Notes: generated by a model from the sequence alone, not told the origin. A stretch of 64,000 bases of DNA from Bettongia penicillata ogilbyi (GCA_023548195.1 JAJHZJ010000531.1:7737900-7801899), one strand, 5' to 3'. Shown: positions 46,890 to 57,190, counted from the first letter of the stretch. Numbers and translations are program-made.

Positions 46890-47800
46890 AACATTTTTAA
46901 AGCACAGATACTTATTTTATTTTTTCCCCCCAGTTCCCAATTCTCCCCTTTTCCCTACTTTCTCCCCCACCCAATGAAAAGGTAAGAAAAATAAAACCTA
47001 CTGCAAATATACAAGTTGCACAAAACTAATTTACATATTAGTTTCTTGAATTCTTTTTAAAATCCTTTTTCCAAAAAATGATTGCTTTTGCTTCACAGTC
47101 ACTTTCATTTTCTCTCCCTCTCCCTTTCCTCTACAGTTATACTTTGTAATGAGGCAGCTAGGTGGTGAAGTGGATAGAGCACTGGTGCAGGAGTCAGAAG
47201 GACCCGAGTTCAAATCTCACCTCAGACACTTGACACTCACTAGCTGTGTGACCTTGGGCAAGTCACTTAATCCCAACTGCCTTATCCTGGGTCATCTCCA
47301 ATCATCCTGATGAATATCTGGTCACTGGATTCAGATGGCTCCGGAGGAGAAGTGAGGCTGGTGACCTGCACAGCCCTCCCTGATTCAAAACAGAGTCAAG
47401 TGCAAGCCATGTCACTATTTCTCTGATGGCATGGTCTTCTTCGGCAACGAAGGACAAACATACACACACATACTTTGTAATAAAGAATAAGGAGTCAAAA
47501 AGCAGCTCAGCAAAACAAACCAATACATTAATCTCGTAGAACATGCAGCTTCACACCAATAGTTCTCCAGCTCCACAAAGAAGGGGCATTTTCTCCTCTT
47601 CTCTTTGAGGCCAATCTTATTATAATTACACAGCCTTCCATTTTAGGTTTTGTTATTTCTTCTTATGTTGTAGTAGTCATTATATTTTCCTGGTTCTGCT
47701 TACTTCATATTACATCTGTTTATATCTTTCCATGACACTTCTTTATATTCTTTATACATATTGTTTCCTATGGTGTAGTGATACAGATTACTGTACTAAG
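46890..47800 (-). mobile_element. L1-type 3' region, antisense, split by a SINE
   Basis: The plus strand is the complement of an L1 3' end: a CCCC-rich polypyrimidine run near 46920-46975, ggaaaagt-like spacer sequence, and then ttcctggttctgcttacttc and tatatctttccatgacact at 47690-47740. The same sequence with the same order appears in the L1 at 23700-23770. A complete SINE interrupts it at 47151-47469. Confidence 0.65.
47151..47469 (+). mobile_element. Marsupial tRNA-derived SINE with RTE-like tail, full length
   Basis: The element starts gaggcagctaggtgg, has the B-box gagttcaaatctc, tgtgaccttgggcaagtcac, then a specific body (catcctgatgaatatctgg, cactggattcagatggctc, gaggctggtgacctgcac) and the end ggcatggtcttcttcggc plus a short CA tail. 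A perfect 12-bp duplication, atactttgtaat, lies at 47139-47150 and 47470-47481. The body distinguishes it from the shorter SINEs elsewhere in the window. A 3' half copy lies at 58590. Confidence 0.9.
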
Positions 47801-49204
47801 TAGACTTGAATTCCTTTTTAATACTTTTCTCCTTCCTGCCTATACCAATTTCCCGGACTGGACTCAGCTTTTACATTAACTAACTCCTTGGCTTTTATTC
47901 CTTGCTGTCCAGAAACTTGATATCCATCAGGCTTTCATTTCTGGCTCCTCTTGGCCCTCCTGATCCGTGGCTACTCATTTTCATATTGACATTCTGACGC
48001 GATGGTATGAGTAAAAAAAAAAAGGGTAGATTAGTCAAATAGGAACCAAAGGAAGTTACGAATCTTTCTTTGGTTCAGGAAAATGGATGTCATCTTTTAA
48101 AACTTCCTAGTTCTCTCTTCTTGGTGTTAACTGAGCTGGCATTTCCCCATTTTTTAGTTGAGGCTCTCTTTCATCACTTGAGTAAATAGGTATGAATAGT
48201 TTCTCTTTAGATGCCCAGTGGAAACAAAAACCACATTTACAGATTTCATATACCCTGACTTCAATTACATTTGGTACCTCTTAAATGTTTTTTATTCTCT
48301 AGGCCTATGAAACCTTAAATCACTTTTGCTGTTACTTCTCCTTTAGCTGTGTGCTGATTTGGCCCCTCCTCTGCATGCCCAGGCTTCATCTATATACTTC
48401 CTGAGCTTTCATTTGCTGCCCTAGACTTGTCAATACCTTCCTGGCATCCCTTCAGATCTAGATCTGAATACATCAACCAGCCTAGCCTGGACCAACAGGA
48501 GTGAGGATTTGAAGATCTATCATTAGCCTTCTCTGCTATATCTATGGAGAGTGTATTTGAGGGGAGGGCTCTAAGGCTCAGATAATGCCCTTACTTCCTT
48601 TCCCCTTTCACAGTCCAGGATCAGTTTTAGGCAGAAGGCCTAGGCTGCTGCTGCCAAACTAGACCAGGCAGAACTTTCAGATAAATTTAATTGACTGTGT
48701 TTAGGCCCTTTTTGTTTCATGAAAAGTATTATCTGGAACATGGCTAAGTACATGCACCTGAATGATACATGAATAATTTTTTATGGCACCTCTCAAATAT
48801 CAGAATTAGTCCAACCCCATTTTTTTATGCTACCAGCTTTTCACTTCATAAGCTTTTCTCTCCTTATTCTTTGTCTGTCCTAATTTCATGTTGTCTTCCT
48901 TTCTTCTATTTTCTTCTTCTCTCTTGCTTTTTCCTTTACTTTTTCTATCCTCTGACCAAAATGCCTTAGAAGATCTGACTTCATATGAGGGGGAAAAAAT
49001 GGGGGTTTATATTTTGCCATTTAATGAAACATTTATGTTTCACAGAGGATGATATCACTGTAGTACTTTATTCTTGCCCTTATGAGTTTATGTGTAGGAT
49101 GTGTTAAGTTATTATAGCCTTAAAATATTTCTCTAGATGTGAACCTAAATTCTAGTAAATCACTTTCTCTGGGGGTGTGGAGTATGGAGAGGATATGAGC
49201 CATA
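47801..49204. other. Unassigned sequence
   Basis: No gene, RNA gene or clear repeat. CT-rich stretches near 48840-48960 give short frames only. A TATA-like or promoter signal was not found. Confidence 0.3.
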
Positions 49205-49400
49205 ATCAGAGGATCATAGATTTAGAGTTGGGGGGTGGGGTAAGGACTTTTGATGCCATCTGGTTCAATCCCTTCATTTTACAGATAAGGAAATGAGGCC
49301 AAAAGATGTTAAATAACTTATCCAAAGTCACAGTGTCCATAGAGGGATTTAAAACTAGGTCTTCCTTGTTTTCGAGTCCAACACTGTCTCATATTATAAT
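49205..49400 (-). mobile_element. MIR/THER-type SINE, antisense
   Basis: The motifs ggatcatagatttagagttg, cccttcattttacagataag, gaaatgaggccaaaagatg, ttatccaaagtcacag and gggatttaaaactaggtc are in antisense order. Confidence 0.85.
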
Positions 49401-49449
49401 TTGAGAGTAAGGCGTTAGTTAGATATAGCTGGGGTCATTAAGGTGTCGA

Positions 49450-49660
49450 TTTCCCACCCAACTGCACTCCTTTGGAATTCTTTATCAGGCCCTCTTCTCT
49501 CTACCTCACACTATTTTTAGCTTCCTTTTATGTGTTTTCTTCTTCCATTAGACTGTAAGCTTCTTGAAAGTAGACCAGCTTTCTTTTTGGAATTTGTATC
49601 TCTAACTCTTAGTGCAGTGCCTGGCACATTAGAGGCCCCTAATAAATGTTTATTGACACA
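49450..49660 (+). mobile_element. L2 3' end
   Basis: The order is ttccattagactgtaagctt, cttgaaagtagacc, agtgcagtgcctggcacatt and cctaataaatgtttattgac. Confidence 0.8.
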
Positions 49661-50449
49661 CCATCCATTATTCATTGACCCTGGCCTATTATTGAATCCA
49701 AACTCACTGGGGTAGCAAACTGCTTCAAAATTCTTGAGTGCATTCTGAATGAGATTGAAATATAATTGGGAAATGTTTAACAAAATAAATGAAAATACAC
49801 ATGATATCAACTTGTGGTTTTCTAGGTCAATATACAGCCCAGGGATCCATTTATGCTTGATGTTACTAATCTTTTTTTTTCCTGCTCTGTTAAAGAGACT
49901 TAGTAAGGGGAAGTTCATCCAAGGGCTAAAGCACGGGAATGCTAGGCTCAGGTAGGGCATCATGGCAGAAGGGGCCTGGTCATGTGGGCTGGGACCATGA
50001 CAAAAACAAGAAAAAGAATGAACCTAGATGAGGAAACTGCTATAAAGGGCAAAGTCAAACCACAATAACTGGACTAAGGCTTTGCCTCAGGTAAAAGAGG
50101 GAGAGAACTGTCATCCATTTGCGTCTTTTAGAGGGGGAAGATACCAACAGCAAGCTTCTGACATCGAAATCTTGGTAGGTTAAATAGGGAAGGATCTTTC
50201 TTATCCAGGAGTTAAACTCTTCCCTAAGAGGGAAGAAACGATCAACTCTTTGTTGTGTCAAAAGTGCAGGGTTTTTCTGAAGGATGAGGAATAGGCACAG
50301 GAATGAGGTATGTGCCATAATAGTGGGGGTCCCACAATAGAAGCTAAGCCTTGAAAGCACATTTAAGAAAACAGACATCTGTAAGTCTTGTCAAACTAAA
50401 TTCACATCATCTTTTTACAAAAAGCCTCCTTTCCCCCTAATTTCCCTAT
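49661..50449. other. Unassigned sequence
   Basis: No gene or repeat was recognised. Frames of 148 codons (minus, 49517-49963) and 107 codons (minus, 50055-50378) have no recognisable domain and partly overlap L2. Confidence 0.3.
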
Positions 50450-51137
50450 TACTGTTGGGTAGCACCATCCTTCCAGTCATCCAGGTCCAAAAATTAGTTG
50501 TCATCCTTAACTTCTCATTAACATTCTCCCTCACCCCCAGCCCACTCAATCTGTTGCCAAGGCCTGTGGACTTTACCTTCCTCACATATTTTGCACAGAC
50601 CAAATTTTCTCTTCTGACATTGCTACTACCCTCATCGCCTCACTTCTAGCCTGTTACAACGGCTTGCTGGTTGTTCTCCGGACCACTCCAGTTGTCCTTC
50701 ATCCACCTGGGAAAGAGATCTTCCTAAGAAGCAAATCTGATCATGTCAACCTCCCCACTCCACTCCCGTTGGATATTCAGACTTTCCTAAGTGCCCCCCA
50801 TCCCAAGTCTTCTTTCATCTGGCACTTTCCAGAGCACATTCATTCAGAGACACTGGCTGCCCCTATCTGCTGACTCCAGAGTCTTCACTGCCTGAGGCTC
50901 ACTCCTGGAGTGCTCTCCTTCCTTCTCTCAGACTTGTGGCTTGCTTGTTTCCTCTGAGTTTCCCAGCCTTCCCAGTTGCCCCTTTCTTCTGCTCTATCCA
51001 CCCTATCCTGTATACAGCTTGATTGTATATAGCTGTGTGCATGCTGTGCTGGGACTCTCTTTCACCTTTCTTTTCATCACCAACACTTAGCACAGTGCCT
51101 GTCCTGTAGTAGGTGCCTAGCAAATGTTAAATGACTG
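50450..51137 (+). mobile_element. L2 LINE 3' region
   Basis: A long CT-rich L2 3' region in sense order: ctcaatctgttgccaagg, cattgctactaccctcatcg, gcaaatctgatcatgtcaac, ctcactcctggagtgctctc, ttagcacagtgcctgtcctg and gtaggtgcctagcaaatgtt. The end near 51137 is the family's usual 3' end. Confidence 0.85.
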
Positions 51138-51409
51138 GCATCTACAAGTTAATACCCAGTCCTGTTGCAAGGGCAAGACCCAGCCAAAGGAAGGAGAAAC
51201 AAAAACTAGAACTTCTCCTTTTAAAATTATTATAAGCCTCTAAAGAAAGGTGTTGTGCTACTCTTAGAAAGCAGGGGAAATGAGAACGGGAAGAAAACAC
51301 AACACAAAAACTGGAGCACTTTCTTCGGGAAAGCCTGGGGGGGTGCCATGCCCCTCTACAGCCAGGGTCACAGTTGTGATCTGACACAGCTTCCTCACTG
51401 TACTCAAGG
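51138..51409. other. Unique sequence between L2 and the polypurine tract
   Basis: No repeat was recognised. This short stretch joins the last L2 to the purine-rich tract upstream of the CpG island. Confidence 0.3.
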
Positions 51410-52215
51410 CAGAGGGTAGGAGAAGGGGCAGGAGAGGAGGGGGGCGGGAGAAGAGGAAAAGAGGGGAAGGGGGGGGAAGGAAGGAAAAGGGAGAGGAGGG
51501 GGAGGGAGAAGGGAAGGGGGGCTAGGGAAGGAAGGGGGCGGGAGAAGGAAGAGGAAAGGAAAGGAGAGGAGGAGGAGGAAGGGAAGGGGGCTAGGAGAGG
51601 AGGGGGACGGGAGAAGGAAGAGGAAAGGGAAAGAGAGGGGAAGGGGGGAAGGAAGGAAACAAGAGGGGAAGGGGGGAAGGAAGGAAACGAGAGGGGAAGG
51701 GGGGAAAGGAAGGAAAAGGGAGAGGAGGGGGAGGGAGAAGGGAAGGGGGCTAGGGGAGGAAGGGGGCGGGAGAAGGAAGAGGAAAGGAAAGAAGAGGAGG
51801 AGGAGGAAGGGAAGGGGGCTAGGAGAGGTGGGGGGCGGGAGAAGGAAGAGGAAAGGGAAAGAGAGGGAGGGGAAGGGGGGGAAAGGAAGGAAAAGGGAGA
51901 GGAGGGGGAGGGAGAAGGGAAGGGGGCTAGGGGAGGAGGGGGCTGGAGAAGGAAGAGGAAAGGGAAAGAGAGGGGAAGGGGGGAAGGAAGGAAACGAGAG
52001 GGGAAGGGGGGGAAGGAAGGAAAAGGGAGAGGGGGAGGAGGAGAAGGGAAGCGGGGCTGGGGAGGAGGGAGGGGACCGTTCCGAAGGCAGGGGAATCGGA
52101 GAGTGGGAATGGGCAGAGATGGGGAGAGAGGACAGGGGAAGGGAAGAAGGGACGACGGGAAGGAAGAGGAGGGGAGGGGAGCAAAGAGGGGAAGGAAAGG
52201 GGGGAGGGGAGAGCG
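51410..52215. repeat. G-rich polypurine tract with internal minisatellite structure
   Basis: About 0.8 kb of the plus strand is almost only G and A. The landmark gggagaggagggggagggag recurs, with variation, at about 51489, 51718, 51895 and 52025 (spacings 229, 177 and 130). The block ggctaggggagg and the block gcgggagaaggaagagg recur within it. Many runs of 4-6 G with short spacers could form quadruplexes; the purine bias could form triplex DNA. The 371- to 632-codon proline/serine-rich frames on the minus strand arise from this composition, not from a gene. It abuts the CpG island. Confidence 0.9.
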
Positions 52216-52661
52216 ATGTCTGGAGAATGGAGCGAGGCGGGGGGAGGGGCCCGGCACGGGAGAAGCCAGGCCGAGGAGGAGGGCAGGCGACAGCGGCGCG
52301 GCGGCCGCCCTCCCACGGCTCGCAGGACACTCCGCACACCCACGTGGCTCTCAAGGTGCATCCGGGTAAGCGGGAGTGGGGGCGGGCCCGGCGACGACGC
52401 GTGGAAGTAGGGAGGGGACTCGCACACACGCATCGACACTCGTAGCGCGACCGTCCGCGCTCCGAGAGCGGCGGAGAGGCTTCCTCCGAGCGCCCTGCAG
52501 TGCGCCCCTCCCCCACCGCTCCTCCTCCCCGCTGCGCCAGCTGCCAGCCGCCAGCCGGAGCGGGGAGCCGGGCTAACGGTTGCCGCCGCCGGCGCGGTCC
52601 TCCGGAGCGCCGCCCGCCGCAGCCCGTCCGCGCGCCGGCCCGGGGAGGAGCTCCCGAGGCC

Positions 52662-52682
52662 ATGGGAGCCCGGCGCTTCTGA
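52662..52682 (+). other. Upstream ORF 1 (6 codons)
   Basis: ATG in strong initiation context (gaggccatggg) reads MGARRF then stop. If transcribed, a good-context uORF this short would be expected to reduce translation from a downstream start. Whether it lies in the mature leader depends on the unknown transcription start. Confidence 0.4.
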
Positions 52683-52781
52683 GGGGGATTCGGCGGCGCG
52701 GGGGCCCGAGAGCGGAGGCCGAGCCCGCGGCGGGGACGAGCGGCTTCGGCAGCGGCAGCGGCGGCGGCGGAGACGAGCAAG

Positions 52782-52844
52782 ATGAGGCACGGCCGCCCGG
52801 GGGCGTGCGGAGCCGGGTCCCTGCGCGCGGCGCCCTCCGTGTAA
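52782..52844 (+). other. Upstream ORF 2 (20 codons)
   Basis: ATG preceded by gagcaag (A at -3) opens a frame beginning MRHGRPGACGAG and ending at TAA 52842-52844. It lies downstream of uORF 1 and upstream of the donor. No later ATG occurs before the donor, so it is not the main start unless the reading is altered by an unseen splice. Confidence 0.4.
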
Positions 52845-53133
52845 CCCCTGCCGGCCGCGGACCCCTGTGAGCCCGGGGCCCGCGGGCGCCCGGAGCCGGC
52901 CTGCGACCCTCCGTCCCTCCCCTCTTCCCCCGCCAGCCCGGGGCGGCTGAGGGGCCGCGGCGGAGACGGCGGCGCGCTCCGCGGGGCAGCGGCCGGGAGT
53001 CCGCGGCTGCGGGGAGGCGAGCAGCCCGGGAGACGACGCAAGCCCCGGCCCCGGCCGCCCGCGCCCTCCCGCACCGGCCCGGGGCAGGGCCCCTGGGACC
53101 GCGGCCACGACGACGAGGACCCCGCGGCGGACC

Positions 53134-53141
53134 AGGTGAGG
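53134..53141 (+). promoter_or_regulatory. Candidate 5' splice donor
   Basis: The sequence ag|gtgagg matches the mammalian donor consensus at all central positions; the intron would begin with GT at 53136-53137. It is the best donor in the CpG island. A weaker alternative, ccgg|gtaagc, lies at 52366. Confidence 0.5.
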
Positions 53142-54120
53142 GTCTCGCGGGCGGCGCGCGGGGCGGAGGGCGGGGGCCGGGAGCAGGCGGCCGTGGCCGG
53201 TTCCCCCTTCCTTTTTGTCCTGCGTCTCCGAGGGAACTTGTTCCGACGCCCTGCGGATGCTACGGAGGGCCGGGGCGGGGGGCGGCTCCCCAGCACTGCC
53301 ACCTCCTCCCGGGGAGGTGAGGTCCTGGCCCGCCGCGCTCGTGGTCGCTCCGCCGGGGCCCCCGGGCTCGTCGCCGCGCTCCGGTCGTGCGGGGAAAGTT
53401 GTCCGAGGTGGGGGGGCCGTCCGGACGCGGCCTTGCGGACTTTGGCCCCCCACGGCCTGGCGCCACTTCCTCTCTTGCTCGGGAAGGGGAGGTCGCCGGT
53501 GACCGCGGTCGGACCTCCCGCCCCATCCCGGGCCCTGGGGGCACCCCGCCTCGTGGCCCGCCGGAGCCGGGCCCGCGGGCGGCTCGTCTCTGGCAGCCGC
53601 CGAAAGCGGCGAGTTTCGGTTCAGCTGGAGTTTGACATTAAGTTTAGAGTTGCCTTTCTTCACAAAAAACGGAAGTTTTTGTTTTTGAAAAAGGAGCAGA
53701 AAACCCCTGCCCCCGGCTTGACGTGGCCGTGGCTCTGAAGCTCCTCGGCAGGGATCGGGAGCCGCGGCGGTGCCCTGAGTGTGCCGGAGGGTGGGGAGGG
53801 GGCTCCGCGGGTCCCGGTCAGCGGCCGGGCGCCTCCGGTGCTGTAAGAAGCCGGGCGCCCACGCTTCCGCAGAGTCGCTAGGCCGCGCCGAGCGCGGTCT
53901 GGCCGCAGATAAGGGACCCCTGCCGAGCGTGGTGGCCCCGCCCCCGCCGTGTTTTCGGAGACTCCCTGAAGTCGGGCAGGGCTGCGCTGAGGATAACGCG
54001 TTATCTCTCCCGGGCGGATTACCGAACTGTTAGGTGGCGCACCGTGGCGAGGCGGGTCTTCAGACTTGTGGGCGTCGGGAGGTCGGCGTTGTCTCGTGCG
54101 TCCTCACCTGGCGGGCAGTT

Positions 54121-54160
54121 AGCGCGCGTGTGTGTGCGCGTGTGTGCGCGCGTGTGCGCG
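54121..54160. repeat. Alternating CG/TG tract
   Basis: About 40 bp of nearly perfect pyrimidine-purine alternation (gcgcgtgtgtgtgcgcg...) near the 3' shore of the CpG island. Such tracts can adopt Z-DNA when negatively supercoiled. Confidence 0.85.
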
Positions 54161-54260
54161 GCGGTGGGAGAGTTCTTGGCATCGGGCTTGTGACCTTGGC
54201 CTCATTAGAGCGCAGCGCCCAACCACCTGAGCCAGCCGATCCCCACGCAGGAGACTAGGG

Positions 54261-54384
54261 CTTTTGCGTGTGTGTTCGGTGTGGTGCGTGCCCCTCCCCC
54301 AGAGGCTTTGCCGGGGCTGCAGACTCTGACCAGGCTTTGGAAGACCTCTCGGGAAGTTTTAAGAGGCTATCATCGGCGTTGGCC
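54261..54384. other. Island shore, no feature
   Basis: Composition drops from GC-rich to ordinary here. Nothing recognisable. Confidence 0.3.
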
Positions 54385-54560
54385 AGTCAGTCAGCAAGCA
54401 TTTATCAAGCACTTGGTAAGAGTTGAGCATGGAGAGTACAGAGAAGAAACAGAAATAACCTGCCTTCAGGGAACTTGCCTTTGGATGGGGTGGGGGGGAG
54501 CAGAGAAGGAAGAGAGACAAGAGATATATGGAGAGGGTAGATGGAGGGTTACTTTAGAGG
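54385..54560 (-). mobile_element. L2 fragment, antisense
   Basis: The sequence gtcagtcagcaagcattt, atcaagcacttggtaagagt and acctgccttcagggaacttg is the antisense L2 end, here in the presumed first intron. Confidence 0.75.
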
Positions 54561-54719
54561 GCAAGGCCCTTTAATAAGCCTCTGGGGACACCAAGTAGTA
54601 CGTTTTGGTTTTTTTTACCATAGTTTGTTAAACTGGCTCCTAAGACATAAAGGGGTGGCAGTTTGTGTTGGGTGAGACAGTATTCAGGCAGTGAAATCAT
54701 TCTTTTGAGGGATTTTTAT

Positions 54720-54985
54720 CTGTGGTACAGAAAAGAGGCAGTCTGGTGTAGGTGATTGACAGAATGCTGGACTTGGGAGGCAGAGTCGGAGAGATACTTG
54801 GCTCAAAGCTGGCCTATTAGCTGTATCAACCAGAGTCATTCATTATATCAGTCTATTCCCTCACCAATAAAATGAGGATAATACCACTGGCCTCAGTTGT
54901 TGAGAGTTTTTTGTGAGGTTTAAATGAGATAATGTAAGTAAAGGGCTTTTCAGATCTTAAAGCACTGTGTAACTCATTTAGATAA
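54720..54985 (+). mobile_element. MIR-type SINE, nearly complete
   Basis: It runs gaggcagtctggtgtagg, gaatgctggacttgggagg, accaataaaatgaggataat, tgagataatgtaagtaaagg and cttaaagcactgtgtaac in the order of a MIR. Confidence 0.8.
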
Positions 54986-55029
54986 AACATTTATGTTGCA
55001 GAATGGTAGTTCCTTGAGGGGAAGAATTA

Positions 55030-55260
55030 TGTGTAGTGACAAAGAATTGTTGAATTCTAGAGCTGGAAGGGACCTCAAAGGTCACCTAGTACAACTTCCT
55101 ATTTGAGACATGAATTCCATTTATGTGTCTGGCATGAACTTATCCTCCCATTTGAGATTGAAGCCTTAAGTTCTGAAATAGGTATTACATCTGATCTCTG
55201 CCCCTTGCTAGAATAATTCTAGACCATCTTCATTTAGTCTGCTTATAGTACATAATTATT
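55030..55260 (-). mobile_element. MIR/THER- or CR1-type fragment, antisense
   Basis: The start ctagagctggaagggacctc, aaaggtcacctagtacaac is shared by antisense THER/MIR3 and CR1 3' ends; what follows (ctgatctctgccccttgcta) is degraded. Class undecided. Confidence 0.5.
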
Positions 55261-55724
55261 TTAAAATATCAAGGCAGCAATATTTGACTAATAAATCCTC
55301 CAGTAACAAAGCTCCATTATAAGTAAGTTGGTCATGTTTAAAAAAAAACAAAACCTTCAAAAATCACAGAATTAGGATAGGCTGGATCATAAGATCATAA
55401 AGCTGATTTCTTTTAAGGAATGGGTTATAAAACTAGAGAGCCTTCCTGGATAGTTAATAGATAAGTGATTGGATAAAAATTAAATTTTTATGTCACTATG
55501 AGCTTCAAATCTCAGAGATCTGGGGGTTCAGGTAGAAGAGAAATTTGCTTCTTTTAGTTTTCTGTCAGAAGAACCAGAAATCTGATCTTTTGACTGTCCT
55601 TTGCAACTCCTTCCCCCTCCCCCACTTCTGCCTGTGATACCCCTGCTAATGCAGAGAAACAAGTCTGCAGTAAAAACTATAGGGGATGTGTGTTTCATAT
55701 GTATTCAAAGATCACAAAAGGTGT

Positions 55725-55736
55725 ATGTGTGTGTGT

Positions 55737-55767
<31 letters not shown>

Positions 55768-55775
55768 CACCTGCA
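55725..55775. repeat. TG/TA microsatellite
   Basis: The run gtgtgtgtgtatatatatata, then catatacatatacac, is a compound dinucleotide repeat. Confidence 0.9.
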
Positions 55776-55920
55776 CATGCACATCATTTTTCTATCACAT
55801 CAAGTCAAACACTAAAATTCTTGTCAGGATGCATTTTTTGTATTGTCTAGAACATGTGACATAATTTTAGTTAATGATATTTTTTTACCATAAAACCCCC
55901 TTTTCTTTTGGTGTCTAGAA

Positions 55921-56104
55921 CAAGGGTGGGGAACCTGCAGCCTCAAGGCCACATGTGTGACCCTCTAGGTCCTCAAGTGTGGCCCTTTGAATCCAAATTT
56001 CATAGAACAAATCCCCTTAATAAAAGGATTTGTTATGCAAAAACTTGGACTCAGTCAAAAGACTGTACCCAAGGACCTGGAAGGCCACAGATTTCCCACT
56101 CCTG
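55921..56104. mobile_element. hAT-type miniature element (copy C), complete
   Basis: The ends are inverted: caagggtggggaacctg at the left, tttcccactcctg at the right; ggccacatgtg lies near the left end. The centre shares aaatccccttaataaaagg, atttgtt and cttggactcagtcaaaag with the copy at 12942. The flanks gtctagaa (55913-55920) and ctctagaa (56105-56112) agree at 7 of 8 bases, the 8-bp duplication expected of hAT insertion. It is non-coding, so it relied on a transposase made elsewhere. Confidence 0.85.
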
Positions 56105-56599
56105 CTCTAGAACATATCCCTGTCCCTCCTTTTATTTCTTCCTTTTTAAAAGTTTCTTAAAACAAAGTGTATTGTTGGAAAACATTGAAGAGATCACTAC
56201 ATTGCTCTCTTTACTAATCATTTGACGATTGTCCCAATTTCTGATTTAGTGGATAAAACTAGAAAGATCTAAAATGAGAATATATGGAAAGTACTTTGAA
56301 ACTGTACCAAAAAAAATTAAGCCAGGGCCACATGACAGTTAAAAAAAAGCTTTTTTTTTTTTCAAAGAAAGACATAAATGATTAAAATTACTTGATTTTA
56401 AAGTGGAGAACTGACAATATATTTTAATTAATGCAGTGTCCTAGGCAGCTCTCAAAGACCATAGGTTGTAGGGAAGATATCAACCTGAACTGGTAGAGGG
56501 AGCGTCTTTGTCTGAAAATTTCTCATACCAACGAAATCACAGGTCCAATCCCTCTTGTTAATAAATACAACAAACATATTTCTTCATGAAAAAGTTTCT

Positions 56600-57047
56600 C
56601 TCTTGTGCAGTTGTGTCTGGCTTTTTATGACTCCTTTTGGAATTAAAAACAAAAAGCTTAATATGCTTTATTAACATTTACCCCATCACTTTTTTAAAAG
56701 TTAAGACAATTAAAAAAAAACCAATCAATTAAAATTTGATTTGTAAGATTTACCCAATTCCAAAGTGTTATTGTTCACCCCGAAAACAATCAGCTTTTAG
56801 CCCCAGCAGTTTTCAGCACATCTTATCTTAGATCTCACCCATTTGGAGTTTTCTTAGCAAAGGTACTGGAGTGGTTTGCCATTTCCTTTTCCACTTCATT
56901 TTACAGATGAGGAAACTGAGGCAAACAGGGTTAAGCTACTTGCCCAGGGTCACACAGCTAGTGAGTATCTGAGGCTGGATTTAAACTCAAGTCTTCTTGA
57001 CTTTAGGTCTGCCACTCTATCCATTGCTCCACTTACCTGCCCTTATC
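56600..57047 (-). mobile_element. Marsupial SINE, antisense, split by a ~200-bp insert
   Basis: The tail end (gcagttgtgtctggcttttt, atgactccttttgg) stops at 56640. The remaining SINE resumes at about 56847 (agttttcttagcaaagg) and runs through cagatgaggaaactgaggc, cttgcccagggtcacacagc and ccactctatccattgctcc. The short direct repeat ccttttgg / ccatttgg at the junctions looks like a target duplication. Confidence 0.8.
56641..56846. mobile_element. Unclassified ~200-bp insertion within the SINE
   Basis: AT-rich block beginning aattaaaaacaaaaagct and ending gcacatcttatcttagatct. No SINE box or LINE frame was recognised. It must be younger than the SINE it splits. Confidence 0.55.
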
Positions 57048-57084
57048 TATTAGGAAAACTTTAATAATTTTAGATTATTTAAGG

Positions 57085-57190
57085 TGCAACATGGGTCAGT
57101 GGACAAGGTACAGGATTTGGGATCAGAGGCCCTGATTTCTAATCTCACTTCTGTGAGATCTTGGCCATGTCATTTAACTTCCCTTAGCAT
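57085..57190 (+). mobile_element. SINE/MIR fragment
   Basis: The sequence gtcagtggacaaggtacagg, gatcagaggccctgatttc, cttggccatgtcatttaact follows the SINE order without the 3' part. Confidence 0.65.

Larger units (their letters stand above)
52460..53135 (+). other. Putative untranslated first exon of an unnamed gene
   Basis: The exon end is set by ggaccag|gtgagg, a strong donor with G at 53135 as last exon base. The start is not defined by sequence and is given only roughly. Only two ATGs in the ~500 bp before the donor open frames, both short and closed within the exon (52662 and 52782), and no ATG occurs after 52784. The main start codon would therefore lie in a later exon outside the window. 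No protein domain is encoded, so the gene cannot be named. Several CGG runs (e.g. 52757-52770) are typical of GC-rich 5' UTRs. Confidence 0.5.
52216..54260 (+). promoter_or_regulatory. CpG island / TATA-less promoter
   Basis: This is the only CpG-dense part of the window: CG dinucleotides are frequent from ~52225 to ~54170, against near absence elsewhere. Candidate sites include an E-box (cacgtg, 52341-52346), a GC-box (gggggcggg near 52378-52386), a MYB-type site (taacgg, 52574-52579) and further GGGCGG-like boxes. No TATA box is seen. Mammalian CpG islands of this size usually mark promoters. The plus direction is suggested by the splice donor at 53136, but divergent transcription is possible. 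Confidence 0.75.

Noticed and set aside
51828..52445. Plus-strand G/E/R/K-rich frame of 205 codons
   Set aside because: It is a reading of the GGGAAG-type tract in one frame, with no domain and no plausible gene context.
51142..53663. Very long minus-strand open frames (371, 632 and 578 codons) rich in P, S, F and L, or in R, A and G
   Set aside because: They overlap a polypurine tract and a GC-rich island where stop codons are rare by composition. The frames overlap each other, have no recognisable domain and consist of low-complexity runs.
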